This document shows, one piece after another, positions 24,461 through 32,173 of a DNA stretch of 41,905 bases. A model generated the notes under the pieces. That model was not told the origin of the DNA. It saw only the letters and a list, made by a program, of their open reading frames with translations, and searched no databases. Location: NCBI GenBank assembly GCA_009699315.1, contig WLOK01000006.1, positions 1-41,905 on the forward strand. The letters run 5' to 3'. The position numbers and the translations under genes are program-made. The stretch comes from Actinomycetota bacterium (GTDB lineage: Bacteria; Actinomycetota; Actinomycetes; S36-B12). The stretch's first letter is position 1; each line of letters starts with the position of its first letter.

Positions 24461-25660
24461 TTACTTGTTGTCCGCGTCGTACTTCACGGTGGCGGCCTTG
24501 ATGGATGTGCGCTGCTCAGCGCGGCGTGCCTCCAGCGTCTTCATGACACGGGCCTCGGAACGGATCTGGTAGTTCATGGATCCGTTGAAGTGCGGAAGCA
24601 CCTCACGAGAGAGTAGCTCGAGACTCTTGTAGGAGTCGGCCTGGTTGGCCCAATCCATACCCGCGTAGATGAGCACCTTTCCGAACCCACCCGTCGCCTC
24701 CACGAGGCCCTGAATGACCTCGACTGCATCAGCCGGTGTGCCAATGCAAGCGACCTTCGTTGATCCGAGGAACATCGCTAGGTCCTCGACGCTGGGGGGG
24801 CCTGTTGGCGCTGGCGCATCGGGGTCGCCCTGGAACCATTCAAGGGTGCGCTCTGAACCGCCCTGCACCGTGGTGACCCACTTGAACAGGCCCGGGTCAC
24901 ACTGGGCGTAGGCCTCCTCCTTGGTCTCTGCGATGTGCATCATCACCACGACGCGCCAATCAGCACGGTCGACCGTGCGGCCATGCTTTTCGGCCTGCTC
25001 CTCGGCTACCGCCCAGTGACGTCCAAGGGCCGCATACCCGGCCGCAGTCGTGGCGCTAAGTGAAAGCAGACCACCACCGTACTTGCCTGCGAGCGAAGGG
25101 CCGAATGGCGATTCCATCGCGGTAAAGACGAACTTAGGCTCGGCTGAGTATAGGCCGATCTGCAGGGCTGCGTCCTTCAGGGTGAACCAGTCTGCTTCAT
25201 GCGAGACCGTGCCCTCTGAGGTCAGCAATTCGTAGATAACCTCCAGACTCTCCACCATGCGGGCACGGGTCGTGCTCCAATCAAGCCCGATCTGGTGCCC
25301 ATCTGACGGCAGCGATCCGGGGCCAACACCGAACATGGTGCGACCATAAGAGAGGTGATCGAGGAAGACCGCGCGCTCGACGACATCAAGGGGATGGTGA
25401 TAGGGCAGCGAGGCAACGCCCGTACCCAACCGTATGCGACTTGTGCGCTCCACTGCCGCCGCAATAAAGAGGTCGGAAGGCCCGATGATCTCGGAACCGC
25501 CGGTGTGGTGCTCACCGATCCACGCCTCGGTGAAGCCGAGAGACTCTGCGTATTGAATTGTCTCGAGGTTGCGGTGTATCGCTCGTGTGGCGTTCTGCCG
25601 CGCGTAGTGCTGTGGCGGCATGAAGAGGCCGAACTCCATCCGGCCCATGGTCGTCGACAT
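24461..25660 (-). CDS. LLM-class flavin-dependent oxidoreductase (luciferase-like)
   Basis: The product is 399 aa with GAGGAG before the ATG. Bacterial-luciferase TIM-barrel features are EFGLFMPPQHYARQN at strand 1, ESLGFTEAWIGEHHTGG (the classic GFxxxWxxEHH), IRLGTGVASLPYHHPLDVVERAVFLDHLSYGR, and MFGVGPGSLPSD. The family uses FMNH2 (as monooxygenase) or F420 (as reductase). The EHH motif and the length favour an FMNH2 monooxygenase that could perform Baeyer-Villiger or hydroxylation chemistry. Its partner reductase could be the flavin reductase 3 kb upstream in the same block. It is preceded by a second LLM gene (68 bp). Confidence 0.92.
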   Translation of the reverse strand: MSTTMGRMEFGLFMPPQHYARQNATRAIHRNLETIQYAESLGFTEAWIGEHHTGGSEIIGPSDLFIAAAVERTSRIRLGTGVASLPYHHPLDVVERAVFLDHLSYGRTMFGVGPGSLPSDGHQIGLDWSTTRARMVESLEVIYELLTSEGTVSHEADWFTLKDAALQIGLYSAEPKFVFTAMESPFGPSLAGKYGGGLLSLSATTAAGYAALGRHWAVAEEQAEKHGRTVDRADWRVVVMMHIAETKEEAYAQCDPGLFKWVTTVQGGSERTLEWFQGDPDAPAPTGPPSVEDLAMFLGSTKVACIGTPADAVEVIQGLVEATGGFGKVLIYAGMDWANQADSYKSLELLSREVLPHFNGSMNYQIRSEARVMKTLEARRAEQRTSIKAATVKYDADNK

Positions 25661-25728
25661 TTCGCTTCTCCTCTTCGGGCAAGCCCAATAGGTTTTGAAT
25701 AACTATGAGTCGTTCTTATCAACACTCA

Positions 25729-26967
25729 CTAAACGGTGGCACGACGTATCTCCCGCTCCCCGCGGATCGTGGGCAGGTACACCTCTTCGTTGAACCGCGG
25801 CAGGACTTCCTCTGCGAACAGTCGCATGCTCTTGACGGTCAAGTCATACGACATCGTCCAGTAATGCATCATCGGCAAGAGGTTGCCGAAGCCTCCAACC
25901 GCATCAAAGAAGTCTCGCAACTGGTCGAAGACCGAGTCTGGGTTGCCGGCAAAGATGAAGCCACCCTTGGTGAGCTGCTCAACTGGGGTATTGACGACCT
26001 CCGCCATCGTTGGTGCCGGTGGTGGCCCAAGCGGCGCCGTCGGCTGGATTCCCTGCGCCCTCATCTTCAGAATTTTGGCTCGAAATTCTGGGGGTAGGTA
26101 CCCCGGCGGATTCGTGTACTGGAATGGGTGGCGGCCCGCCTCTCGGTACCAGAGCTTGACCTTCTCGGCCTCGCGGAAGCCCTCTTCGTCCGTATCGCCG
26201 ACGAAGAGCTGCGGTGAGTAAGCGAACTTGCTCAACGGTGCCTCGACTCCCATCTCGGCACAGCGCTGCCGATACGCATCGAAGATCCCTGCGCAGCCCG
26301 CGGTTCCTACCCCCAAGGTCGCAACCGTCATTCCGCGCTCCGCGAGAAGTGGCGCACTTGCTGCTCCCGTGGTGGGAATCCATATCGGCGGGTGGGGAGA
26401 CTGGTATGGACGCGGCCACAGATTCACGCCACGGTGCTGGAAGTACTTTCCCTCCCAGACGAAAGGGCCATCGTGCGTCGTGAGCGCCTTAATAATGAGA
26501 TCAACAGCCTCCCAAAAGCGATCCTTCATGTCGATCGCCGTTGAGTCGACGGCGACGACTTCCTGGGGGACTCCTCGCACGAGGCCGATATCCGCACGCC
26601 CGCCGGACAGTACGTCTACGAATGCCATTTCCTCAGCTACCCGCACCGGGTCCGGGCGATGCGAGACCGGATTACCTAGCGTGAGGATGCGGGCTCGCTT
26701 TGTTTCACGCGCGACGATTGCCATGGACAGCGGAGTGACCACATTCGTACATGTCGCAGTTGTGTGATGCTCGTTCACCATGATGTCTAGACCGAGTTCA
26801 TCCGCAGCATGGTAGATGTCAAAATACTTCTGGTACAACTGATTTCCGGTGTCTGGATCGTAATACGAGTTCGGCACCGAGATCCGGTTGTTCGGCATGA
26901 ACTCCGCCGGAGGCAGGTAAGGGTAAGGCATTTCAGTGAAGACGTAGGCACGGAACACCAGCGTCAC
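25729..26967 (-). CDS. LLM-class flavin-dependent oxidoreductase (luciferase-like), second copy
   Basis: I start at the GTG at 26967 because it makes a GTGA overlap with the stop of the upstream hydrolase (412 aa). The protein has LGLDIMVNEHHTTATCTNVV (EHH motif), ARILTLGNPVSHRPDPVRVAEEMAFVDVLSGGR, IGLVRGVPQEVV, and PPIWIPTTGAASAPLLAERG. It is not a close paralog of the neighbouring LLM enzyme, although both end with a similar LPRFNEEV/LPHFNGSM segment. An FMNH2-dependent monooxygenase is likely. Coupling to an alpha/beta hydrolase fits a Baeyer-Villiger-then-ester-hydrolysis pair, which is inference. Confidence 0.92.
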   Translation of the reverse strand: MTLVFRAYVFTEMPYPYLPPAEFMPNNRISVPNSYYDPDTGNQLYQKYFDIYHAADELGLDIMVNEHHTTATCTNVVTPLSMAIVARETKRARILTLGNPVSHRPDPVRVAEEMAFVDVLSGGRADIGLVRGVPQEVVAVDSTAIDMKDRFWEAVDLIIKALTTHDGPFVWEGKYFQHRGVNLWPRPYQSPHPPIWIPTTGAASAPLLAERGMTVATLGVGTAGCAGIFDAYRQRCAEMGVEAPLSKFAYSPQLFVGDTDEEGFREAEKVKLWYREAGRHPFQYTNPPGYLPPEFRAKILKMRAQGIQPTAPLGPPPAPTMAEVVNTPVEQLTKGGFIFAGNPDSVFDQLRDFFDAVGGFGNLLPMMHYWTMSYDLTVKSMRLFAEEVLPRFNEEVYLPTIRGEREIRRATV

Positions 26968-27779
26968 CGCTCCCAAGTCGTGGCGCTGACGGACAGGGAC
27001 ACGCCAAGGACGAGGCCAGCAAACTCAGTGGCCACCGCTGCAAGTTCTTGCGGTGACTCCTCCTCGACCCGGTGGCCAGCCCCCATGATGACGCGGACTT
27101 GGGCGCCACTCTCACCAATGAGCGCGGCGTAACGCTCGTAGTAATCAGAGAAGGTGATGAAGTGGTCTTGATCGCCATGGACCATCAGAGTGGGCACACC
27201 GATCCGGCGCAAAAGCCTGACAAGAATTGGGTCGTACATGTACGGCTTCCAGCAGTAACGAGCAGCTGCTTCCTCTGCTCTGGAAAGCGACAGGTACTCC
27301 TCGTCGGGCAAGTCACTAATGTCGGGTGCCGCTCCGGCGCTCGAATACAGGATGCCGGGGATATCCTCAAAGTTGGCCGACCAGATATCAACGAAATCAC
27401 GGTGCTCACGGTCAGAGAGCTTGACCCCCGTGGGCGCAACCAGAATTAGGCCGACGAGGTTCACAGGGCGCAGCACTGCAAGTTCGGCCGCCAGCCAGCC
27501 CCCGAACGAACACCCGACAATAACGACTGGGCCTTCAATGCTTTCCAGAAACTCCGCATAGACGAGGGCCAGGTCGCGAGTCGTCTCGATGTGTTCCGGA
27601 CGCTTGGATTCATCCCACGGGGGAGCAGTAGGCGCGAGAACCCGAAATGAGGACGAAAGCGCATCCACGATTGGGCGCGACCACTGCAAGCCGTCTTCCC
27701 CGTGCATGAACACCAGCGTCGGACCCTCGCCCACCGTCAGGACGTCCAACTCGGCGTCTCCTACCGTGATGCGACTCAT
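26964..27779 (-). CDS. Alpha/beta hydrolase
   Basis: I use the ATG at 27779 (MSRITVGDAELDV, 271 aa) with GAGAAG just upstream; the track start adds 12 unlikely residues. The fold motifs are LVFMHGEDG (oxyanion region), S91 in IVGCSFGGWLA, D in HGDQDHF and H in MGAGHRV. Likely an esterase, lactonase or C-C hydrolase. The GTGA overlap with the following LLM gene argues that its substrate is made or used by that monooxygenase. It is preceded by the PPOX gene (126 bp). Confidence 0.88.
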   Translation of the reverse strand: MSRITVGDAELDVLTVGEGPTLVFMHGEDGLQWSRPIVDALSSSFRVLAPTAPPWDESKRPEHIETTRDLALVYAEFLESIEGPVVIVGCSFGGWLAAELAVLRPVNLVGLILVAPTGVKLSDREHRDFVDIWSANFEDIPGILYSSAGAAPDISDLPDEEYLSLSRAEEAAARYCWKPYMYDPILVRLLRRIGVPTLMVHGDQDHFITFSDYYERYAALIGESGAQVRVIMGAGHRVEEESPQELAAVATEFAGLVLGVSLSVSATTWER

Positions 27780-27905
27780 GCTCTTCTCACTCCAGACACG
27801 CGAACCTCTCTCCACATTGCGACGTTTCTAATCTTGTCGAAGTGTATGTGAGCAGCATCTCCTGCGCCACCCATTTCGCTGAAGAAGTTTCACCGCACCG
27901 GCGCA

Positions 27906-28343
27906 CTATCGCTCTGAAACCGGGGGGACCCCCGGGATTGCCTCAAGAAGGTTCACGTAAATCACCTTGTCCGGTTTGATCCGGAAGACGGTGCGCTCTT
28001 CGCCTTCGTAGTGGTGGGGGTAATCAATCCCCAGGTACTTTCGGGACAACGTGTCGATGTGCTCAAGGCCCCCTTCGCGGGTCTCCTCGATCACCCGTCC
28101 ACGCACCTCGACGTACTCCGTTGTTTCGGTAGCATTGACGACGCAAATACTTACGCGCGCATCGCGACGGACCCGCTCGGGCCAAGCCCTGCCCTCCTGC
28201 GTGTTGATGCGCAGGGTGTCCCCGTCTGTGTCGAACCACGTCGGCTGTACGCAGGGGGCGCCAGAGGAGTCGACGGTCGCCACCAGCGCGAGGTTGGGTG
28301 CGTCCAGTACCTTGCGCACCCGCTCGTTGAACGTTGCAGTCAT
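27906..28343 (-). CDS. PPOX-class F420/FMN-binding split-barrel protein
   Basis: The 145-aa product has a GGGAGAT site. Split-barrel features are ALVATVDSSGAPCVQPTWF, LRINTQEGRAWPERVRRD, VSICVVNATETTEYVEVRGRV, and a C-terminal YLGIDYPHHYEGEERTVFRI. It belongs to the pyridoxamine-phosphate-oxidase-like superfamily, which in actinobacteria often binds F420 or FMN and reduces unsaturated bonds. A paralog with the same GIDYP...YEGE signature lies at 36495-36977. The gene is in the P450-to-ferredoxin block; a 26-bp inverted repeat sits upstream. Confidence 0.9.
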   Translation of the reverse strand: MTATFNERVRKVLDAPNLALVATVDSSGAPCVQPTWFDTDGDTLRINTQEGRAWPERVRRDARVSICVVNATETTEYVEVRGRVIEETREGGLEHIDTLSRKYLGIDYPHHYEGEERTVFRIKPDKVIYVNLLEAIPGVPPVSER

Positions 28344-28418
28344 TGCGATCTCCCTTGCATCGGTCCTACAACAGTTCGAAGGTTCTTGAAGTACCGTAAC
28401 GATCAGCCGACCCCCTGT

Positions 28419-28444
28419 CTGGATATTCGGAAGGTTTTATCCAG
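28419..28444. promoter_or_regulatory. Inverted repeat upstream of the PPOX gene (candidate operator)
   Basis: CTGGATA and TATCCAG form perfect 7-bp arms around a 12-nt spacer containing TTCGGAAGG, about 75 bp before the PPOX ATG at 28343 and after the flavin reductase stop. The spacer resembles the TTCCGGAAG core in the mmsA/tetR intergenic region. Confidence 0.35.
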
Positions 28445-28502
28445 CTCGATCCCAACACCGTTTGCGCGTCACAGGATGGCGAGGACGCACTCTGCCGTGC
28501 TG

Positions 28503-29696
28503 TCAGCAACCGGGCACGAGGCCCCCGATGGCTGCAGTGGCGCGCTCAGCCGCCTCCTTGAGTGCCGAGGCGCGCTCGAGGACGTCCGCGGTCTCAATGG
28601 GAGCTGACGGTCCCCAAATATTCAAGGTGAAGGCGACGTGGCTGTCCGGTGCGAACACCGGCGCGGAAGCTAATCGGAACGAGTACTTGGATTCCGGGTT
28701 GAGGTTAGGGGGGTTGTAGCCCTCACCAAGTTCCTTGATCGCAGCATGAAGCGAACCTGGGTTGACTCCCGGATCGCCCACATTCAGGCGCGAGGCGGAA
28801 CGCTCGATTGCTGCAGCATTCTCGTGTCCAATCGCCAGGCTGTAACCCTGCGAGCGGATGCGCTCAGCCATTTCGCGATAGTGATTGTTCACCTCCTCGG
28901 GTGCGCTCTCATCCAAGTTGCTCAACCAGGCACTCAAGACTTTGTCGCCCCCGTGAGCTGCGAAAACACTGCCCACTGGAGGCATGAACGGGAGTCGCTG
29001 ACCAACACGAGTCGGCGTCACCGCAGTCTCAGACCGGCCCACTGCTGCGGTGAGTAGCAACTCGTTGCGCACGAGGCAGACGGCAGTCACCTCTGTGTCG
29101 TACCGTGAGGCCAGCTCCTCCATGATCGGTCGCACAACGTCGATGAGCGCCAACTGCTCGACCAGGTCCGCGTCCCCTGCCGCCAGCGATAGTGGGATGA
29201 AGGACCCATAACCGCCCCGAAAGAACAGCAGGGGTTCGACTGGGCTCTCGATATCAAGGTGGCGCACTCTGCCCACGACAATGTCGTGGTCACCCGCCTC
29301 GAAGATACTCTCGACTGTGCAGTCAATGTATGCCACGCACCCATCGATGACTGGCAGGCCACCCGGGGACTTATGCCAGGAGACCCCGTCGAACTTGTTC
29401 TCCTTGCGAACGGCAACAAGACGACAGATGTCCTCCTGATGATTGCCGAGCACATTCACACAAAAGTGTTTGCCCGACTCGCGCAGCCCCCTCCATGATG
29501 AGGAGTTGCGGTCCGGGAGAAAGGCAACGAGCGGCGGATCCAAGGAAACGGAGGTGAAGGATCCGACGGTCATTCCAATCGGGACTCCATCGCCGGCAAA
29601 GGCCGTCACCACCACCACCCCGGTGGGGTACTGCCCAAGCACCTGCCGGAACTGAGCTGGTAGCAAAGCACTCGCCGCTTGGTCGGAGGACTGCAC
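28503..29696 (-). CDS. Flavin reductase fused to an IclR-type effector-binding domain
   Basis: The track ORF starts inside the P450 gene. I use the GTG at 29696 (VQSSDQAASALLPAQFRQVLG, 397 aa), 40 bp after the P450 stop, with AGAGG upstream. Residues ~10-165 are a flavin-reductase-like split barrel: YPTGVVVVTAFAGDGVPIGMTVGSF, SLDPPLVAFLPDRNSSSW, GKHFCVNVLG, and GDHDIVVGRVRHLDIE. Residues ~170-397 match the IclR effector domain: VGQRLPFMPPVGSVFAAH, IRSQGYSLAIG, and SFRLASAPVFAPDSHVAFTLNIWGP. No HTH is present. It should supply reduced FMN to oxygenases (HsaA-like and LLM enzymes here), with flux gated by an aromatic ligand on the IclR domain; that control is inference. Confidence 0.9.
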   Translation of the reverse strand: MQSSDQAASALLPAQFRQVLGQYPTGVVVVTAFAGDGVPIGMTVGSFTSVSLDPPLVAFLPDRNSSSWRGLRESGKHFCVNVLGNHQEDICRLVAVRKENKFDGVSWHKSPGGLPVIDGCVAYIDCTVESIFEAGDHDIVVGRVRHLDIESPVEPLLFFRGGYGSFIPLSLAAGDADLVEQLALIDVVRPIMEELASRYDTEVTAVCLVRNELLLTAAVGRSETAVTPTRVGQRLPFMPPVGSVFAAHGGDKVLSAWLSNLDESAPEEVNNHYREMAERIRSQGYSLAIGHENAAAIERSASRLNVGDPGVNPGSLHAAIKELGEGYNPPNLNPESKYSFRLASAPVFAPDSHVAFTLNIWGPSAPIETADVLERASALKEAAERATAAIGGLVPGC

Positions 29697-29736
29697 GTAT
29701 GCCTCTATCTCTTGCCTACTCGCTGATACTGCGGGC

Positions 29737-30966
29737 TTAGACGGTGACAAGCAGGCTATTGGGGCCACGCATAGCAATATTGGGGGTGAATTCGAACTTT
29801 TGGCCAGGGACAATGTTCATATTTGGCACCTTGGCCACGAGGTTCTCCAGCACGATCTTCATCTCCAGTCGAGCCAGTGGCGCGCCCGAGCAGAAGTGAA
29901 CGCCCTTGCCGAAGGTGAGATGGTTTCTGGCTTCCTTGCGCACAACATCGAAAACCTCAGGGTTCTCAAAACGTGCCGGGTCCCAGTTCGCCGAGAAGAA
30001 CATCATCATGATGGTCGCATTCTCCGGGATCAAGATCCCTTGGATCTCTATGTCCTGCTTCGCTCGACGACGCCATGTGATGACGGGTGTGTCGTATCGC
30101 AAGCACTCTTCTACCGCGTTCGGAATGAGCGATGGATCGGCGACAAGCTTCTCCCACTGCTCCCGGTTCTCCATCAGGCGACGCACACCATTGGAGATAA
30201 GGTTCGTCGTGGTCTCATGCGCCGCCAGAGACATGCCGAACAGCACAGAGGCGATGTCTCGCTGAGTGAATTCTTCTGGCGTCTCAAAGTGATGGCGCAC
30301 CATGTCACTCGTGAAGTCATCTACTGGGTTTGCCATACGGGTCTCGATGAACCGGTTGGTGTACTCCCAGAATGCGGCAACGCTCTCCGCGACACGCACC
30401 TGCTCGTCCTCTGATGCCCGGCCGTAGGTGAGGGTGACTCTTCGATCGCACCAGGACTTGAGGAGTTCAGTGTCCTCAGCCGGGAAGCCAATGAGCGAGA
30501 AGGCAGTGATCGCTGGGAGCGGGAAACCGATTTCCTGGTAAATATTTCCATGACCACGTGCGGCGATCTGGTCAACAGCGTTTTCAACCCACTGGCGCAG
30601 GAACGGCTCGAGCCCCCGAATGCGACGCGGGCTGATGGCGTCAGCAACCATGCGTCGAACGAAGGTATGTCGCGGCGGATCGGCATTGATGAGATTCGGT
30701 GGGAGATATACATCGCCCGCCTTCAGCACATCAATGGCCGCATCGGCGGGGGGGAAGATCGGCACGTTGGTGTTCGAGCTCGAGAATTGGTCGGTGTCTT
30801 GCAGGATCGCATCGACATCGGCGTACCTCGTGACCAGATATGCGTCGAGCTCGGGCGAATATTGGACTGGCGCCTCAAGAAGGGCCGGGCAGTAGGCATA
30901 GGGGTCGCTGACGAATGTCGGTTCAAGCATCTTCATGTCATGCATGACCGGGCAAGTATTTGACAT
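29737..30966 (-). CDS. Cytochrome P450
   Basis: I start at the ATG at 30966 (MSNTCPVMHD, 409 aa) with AGAGAGA upstream. Key motifs are the I-helix AAHETTTN (248-255), ExxR at E287-R290 (EECLR), and the heme loop HLTFGKGVHFCSGAPLARLE with C359 as thiolate ligand. Length and soluble N-terminus are typical of bacterial class I P450s that need a ferredoxin. The [3Fe-4S]-type ferredoxin 8 kb downstream and the EthD gene next to it are likely partners. It is the first gene of block B, 151 bp after the permease stop, so it probably has its own promoter. The substrate is unknown; a hydrophobic or polycyclic compound is plausible. Confidence 0.95.
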   Translation of the reverse strand: MSNTCPVMHDMKMLEPTFVSDPYAYCPALLEAPVQYSPELDAYLVTRYADVDAILQDTDQFSSSNTNVPIFPPADAAIDVLKAGDVYLPPNLINADPPRHTFVRRMVADAISPRRIRGLEPFLRQWVENAVDQIAARGHGNIYQEIGFPLPAITAFSLIGFPAEDTELLKSWCDRRVTLTYGRASEDEQVRVAESVAAFWEYTNRFIETRMANPVDDFTSDMVRHHFETPEEFTQRDIASVLFGMSLAAHETTTNLISNGVRRLMENREQWEKLVADPSLIPNAVEECLRYDTPVITWRRRAKQDIEIQGILIPENATIMMMFFSANWDPARFENPEVFDVVRKEARNHLTFGKGVHFCSGAPLARLEMKIVLENLVAKVPNMNIVPGQKFEFTPNIAMRGPNSLLVTV

Positions 30967-31051
30967 GGTCTGTTCTCTCTCTTCTCGATCTATCGTTATC
31001 GGACGACCTACCCACCGGCGCAGGATATGCAAAACCTCAGAAGTCTTTACA

Positions 31052-31081
31052 ATATTAGATCTTTCGAACAATTTCTCGCAA
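31052..31081 (-). promoter_or_regulatory. Possible promoter for the P450 block
   Basis: On the minus strand TTGCGA (31081-31076), an 18-bp spacer, and TAATAT (31057-31052) lie about 90 bp before the P450 ATG, in a notably AT-rich patch. Matches to consensus are moderate. Confidence 0.3.
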
Positions 31082-31117
31082 AAGAACCGGCAAAGTCCCA
31101 GCAGTCATGACTCAATA

Positions 31118-32173
31118 TCAGCCCGGACTGCTGACTCCGGTCCGCCTCCGCAGCGCTGCAGTCAGAGCAACGGCGCCGATGAGCACGGCAGCATTGAAAA
31201 GCGGCTTCCATCCGGTATCGAGGCCCAGGGCATCAAGTCCAGAGCCCGCGAACGCGATGAGGTAGGTGGCCACGAACGTGCCCAGCACCGTGAATCGCCC
31301 GTCGGACAGGATCGAGGATCCCAGGAATGCCGCGGCGAACGCGGGCAGAAGCAGGCCCGGTCCCGTCTGCGGCTGGGCGGAGCCCAACTGCGCAGTGAGC
31401 AGAATGCCGCCGGCGCCAGCGACGAGCGCCCCAACAACGAATGCGAGCACGATCAATCGACCAACCGGAAGACGCGCCAGGCGCGAGGCCTCTTGATTTG
31501 CACCGACCGCGTACCAGTTTCGACCGAGGACCGTGTGCCGCGTAAGAACCCAGGTGACGATGAGTACGACGACTGCTGACCAAAAGAGGTAGGACAGGCC
31601 AAGGAACTTGCTGCTCCCGAAATTGGTGAGAGCCTCAGGGATTCCGGTGTAGATGACAGTGGAACTGGAGTACAGGACCGCGATTCCGCCGAGGGCTCCC
31701 CCTGTCGCCAACGTCGCGATGAAGGCGCTGACTTGAGCCTTCACAACGAGGAGGCCATTGACCATGCCGATTACACCTGCAGCAACAAGTGTCAGGAGGA
31801 TGGCGAGCGGCAGCGGAAAGTTCTGGAGGGCGGTGAATCCGGCTACAAATAGGGCCGAGATCCCCAAGATGGAGCCGATAGACAGGTCGAATTGGCCGGC
31901 AATGAGCGTGATCGTCACACCAAGAGCCGCGAAGACGATATAGGCGTTCTGCGAGAGAACGATGGAGATGCTGCCCCACGAGACGAAGTCCGATCCCTCG
32001 CGGATAAACACCAGCAGATAGAAGGCGACGAAGAACAAGATTGCTGCGTATCGGTCGACCTTGGTCCACCTCTCGCCGAAGCGCCTGATGAGTGACGGCT
32101 GCTGCGACGCAGTTGCCCCGCCCTCCACCTTTGCTGACGTGGTGATCTGGGCTGTATCCGCGTGCTCTTTCAC
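31118..32173 (-). CDS. ABC transporter permease, ribose/RbsC type
   Basis: The 351-aa product has a cytoplasmic leader of about 40 residues and then 8-10 transmembrane helices. Signature segments of the BPD_transp_2 family are ALGVTITLIAGQFDLSIGSILGISALFVAGF, MVNGLLVVKAQVSAFIATLATGGALGGIAVLYS and GRNWYAVGANQEASRLARLPVGR (the EAA-like GxNxxAxxxSGI equivalent). It overlaps the ATPase gene by 4 bp (ATGA). Together with the ATPase and binding protein it forms a CUT2-type importer. In a catabolic island the cargo may be the growth substrate or a glycoside of it; CUT2 systems are usually sugar importers. Confidence 0.93.
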   Translation of the reverse strand: MKEHADTAQITTSAKVEGGATASQQPSLIRRFGERWTKVDRYAAILFFVAFYLLVFIREGSDFVSWGSISIVLSQNAYIVFAALGVTITLIAGQFDLSIGSILGISALFVAGFTALQNFPLPLAILLTLVAAGVIGMVNGLLVVKAQVSAFIATLATGGALGGIAVLYSSSTVIYTGIPEALTNFGSSKFLGLSYLFWSAVVVLIVTWVLTRHTVLGRNWYAVGANQEASRLARLPVGRLIVLAFVVGALVAGAGGILLTAQLGSAQPQTGPGLLLPAFAAAFLGSSILSDGRFTVLGTFVATYLIAFAGSGLDALGLDTGWKPLFNAAVLIGAVALTAALRRRTGVSSPG

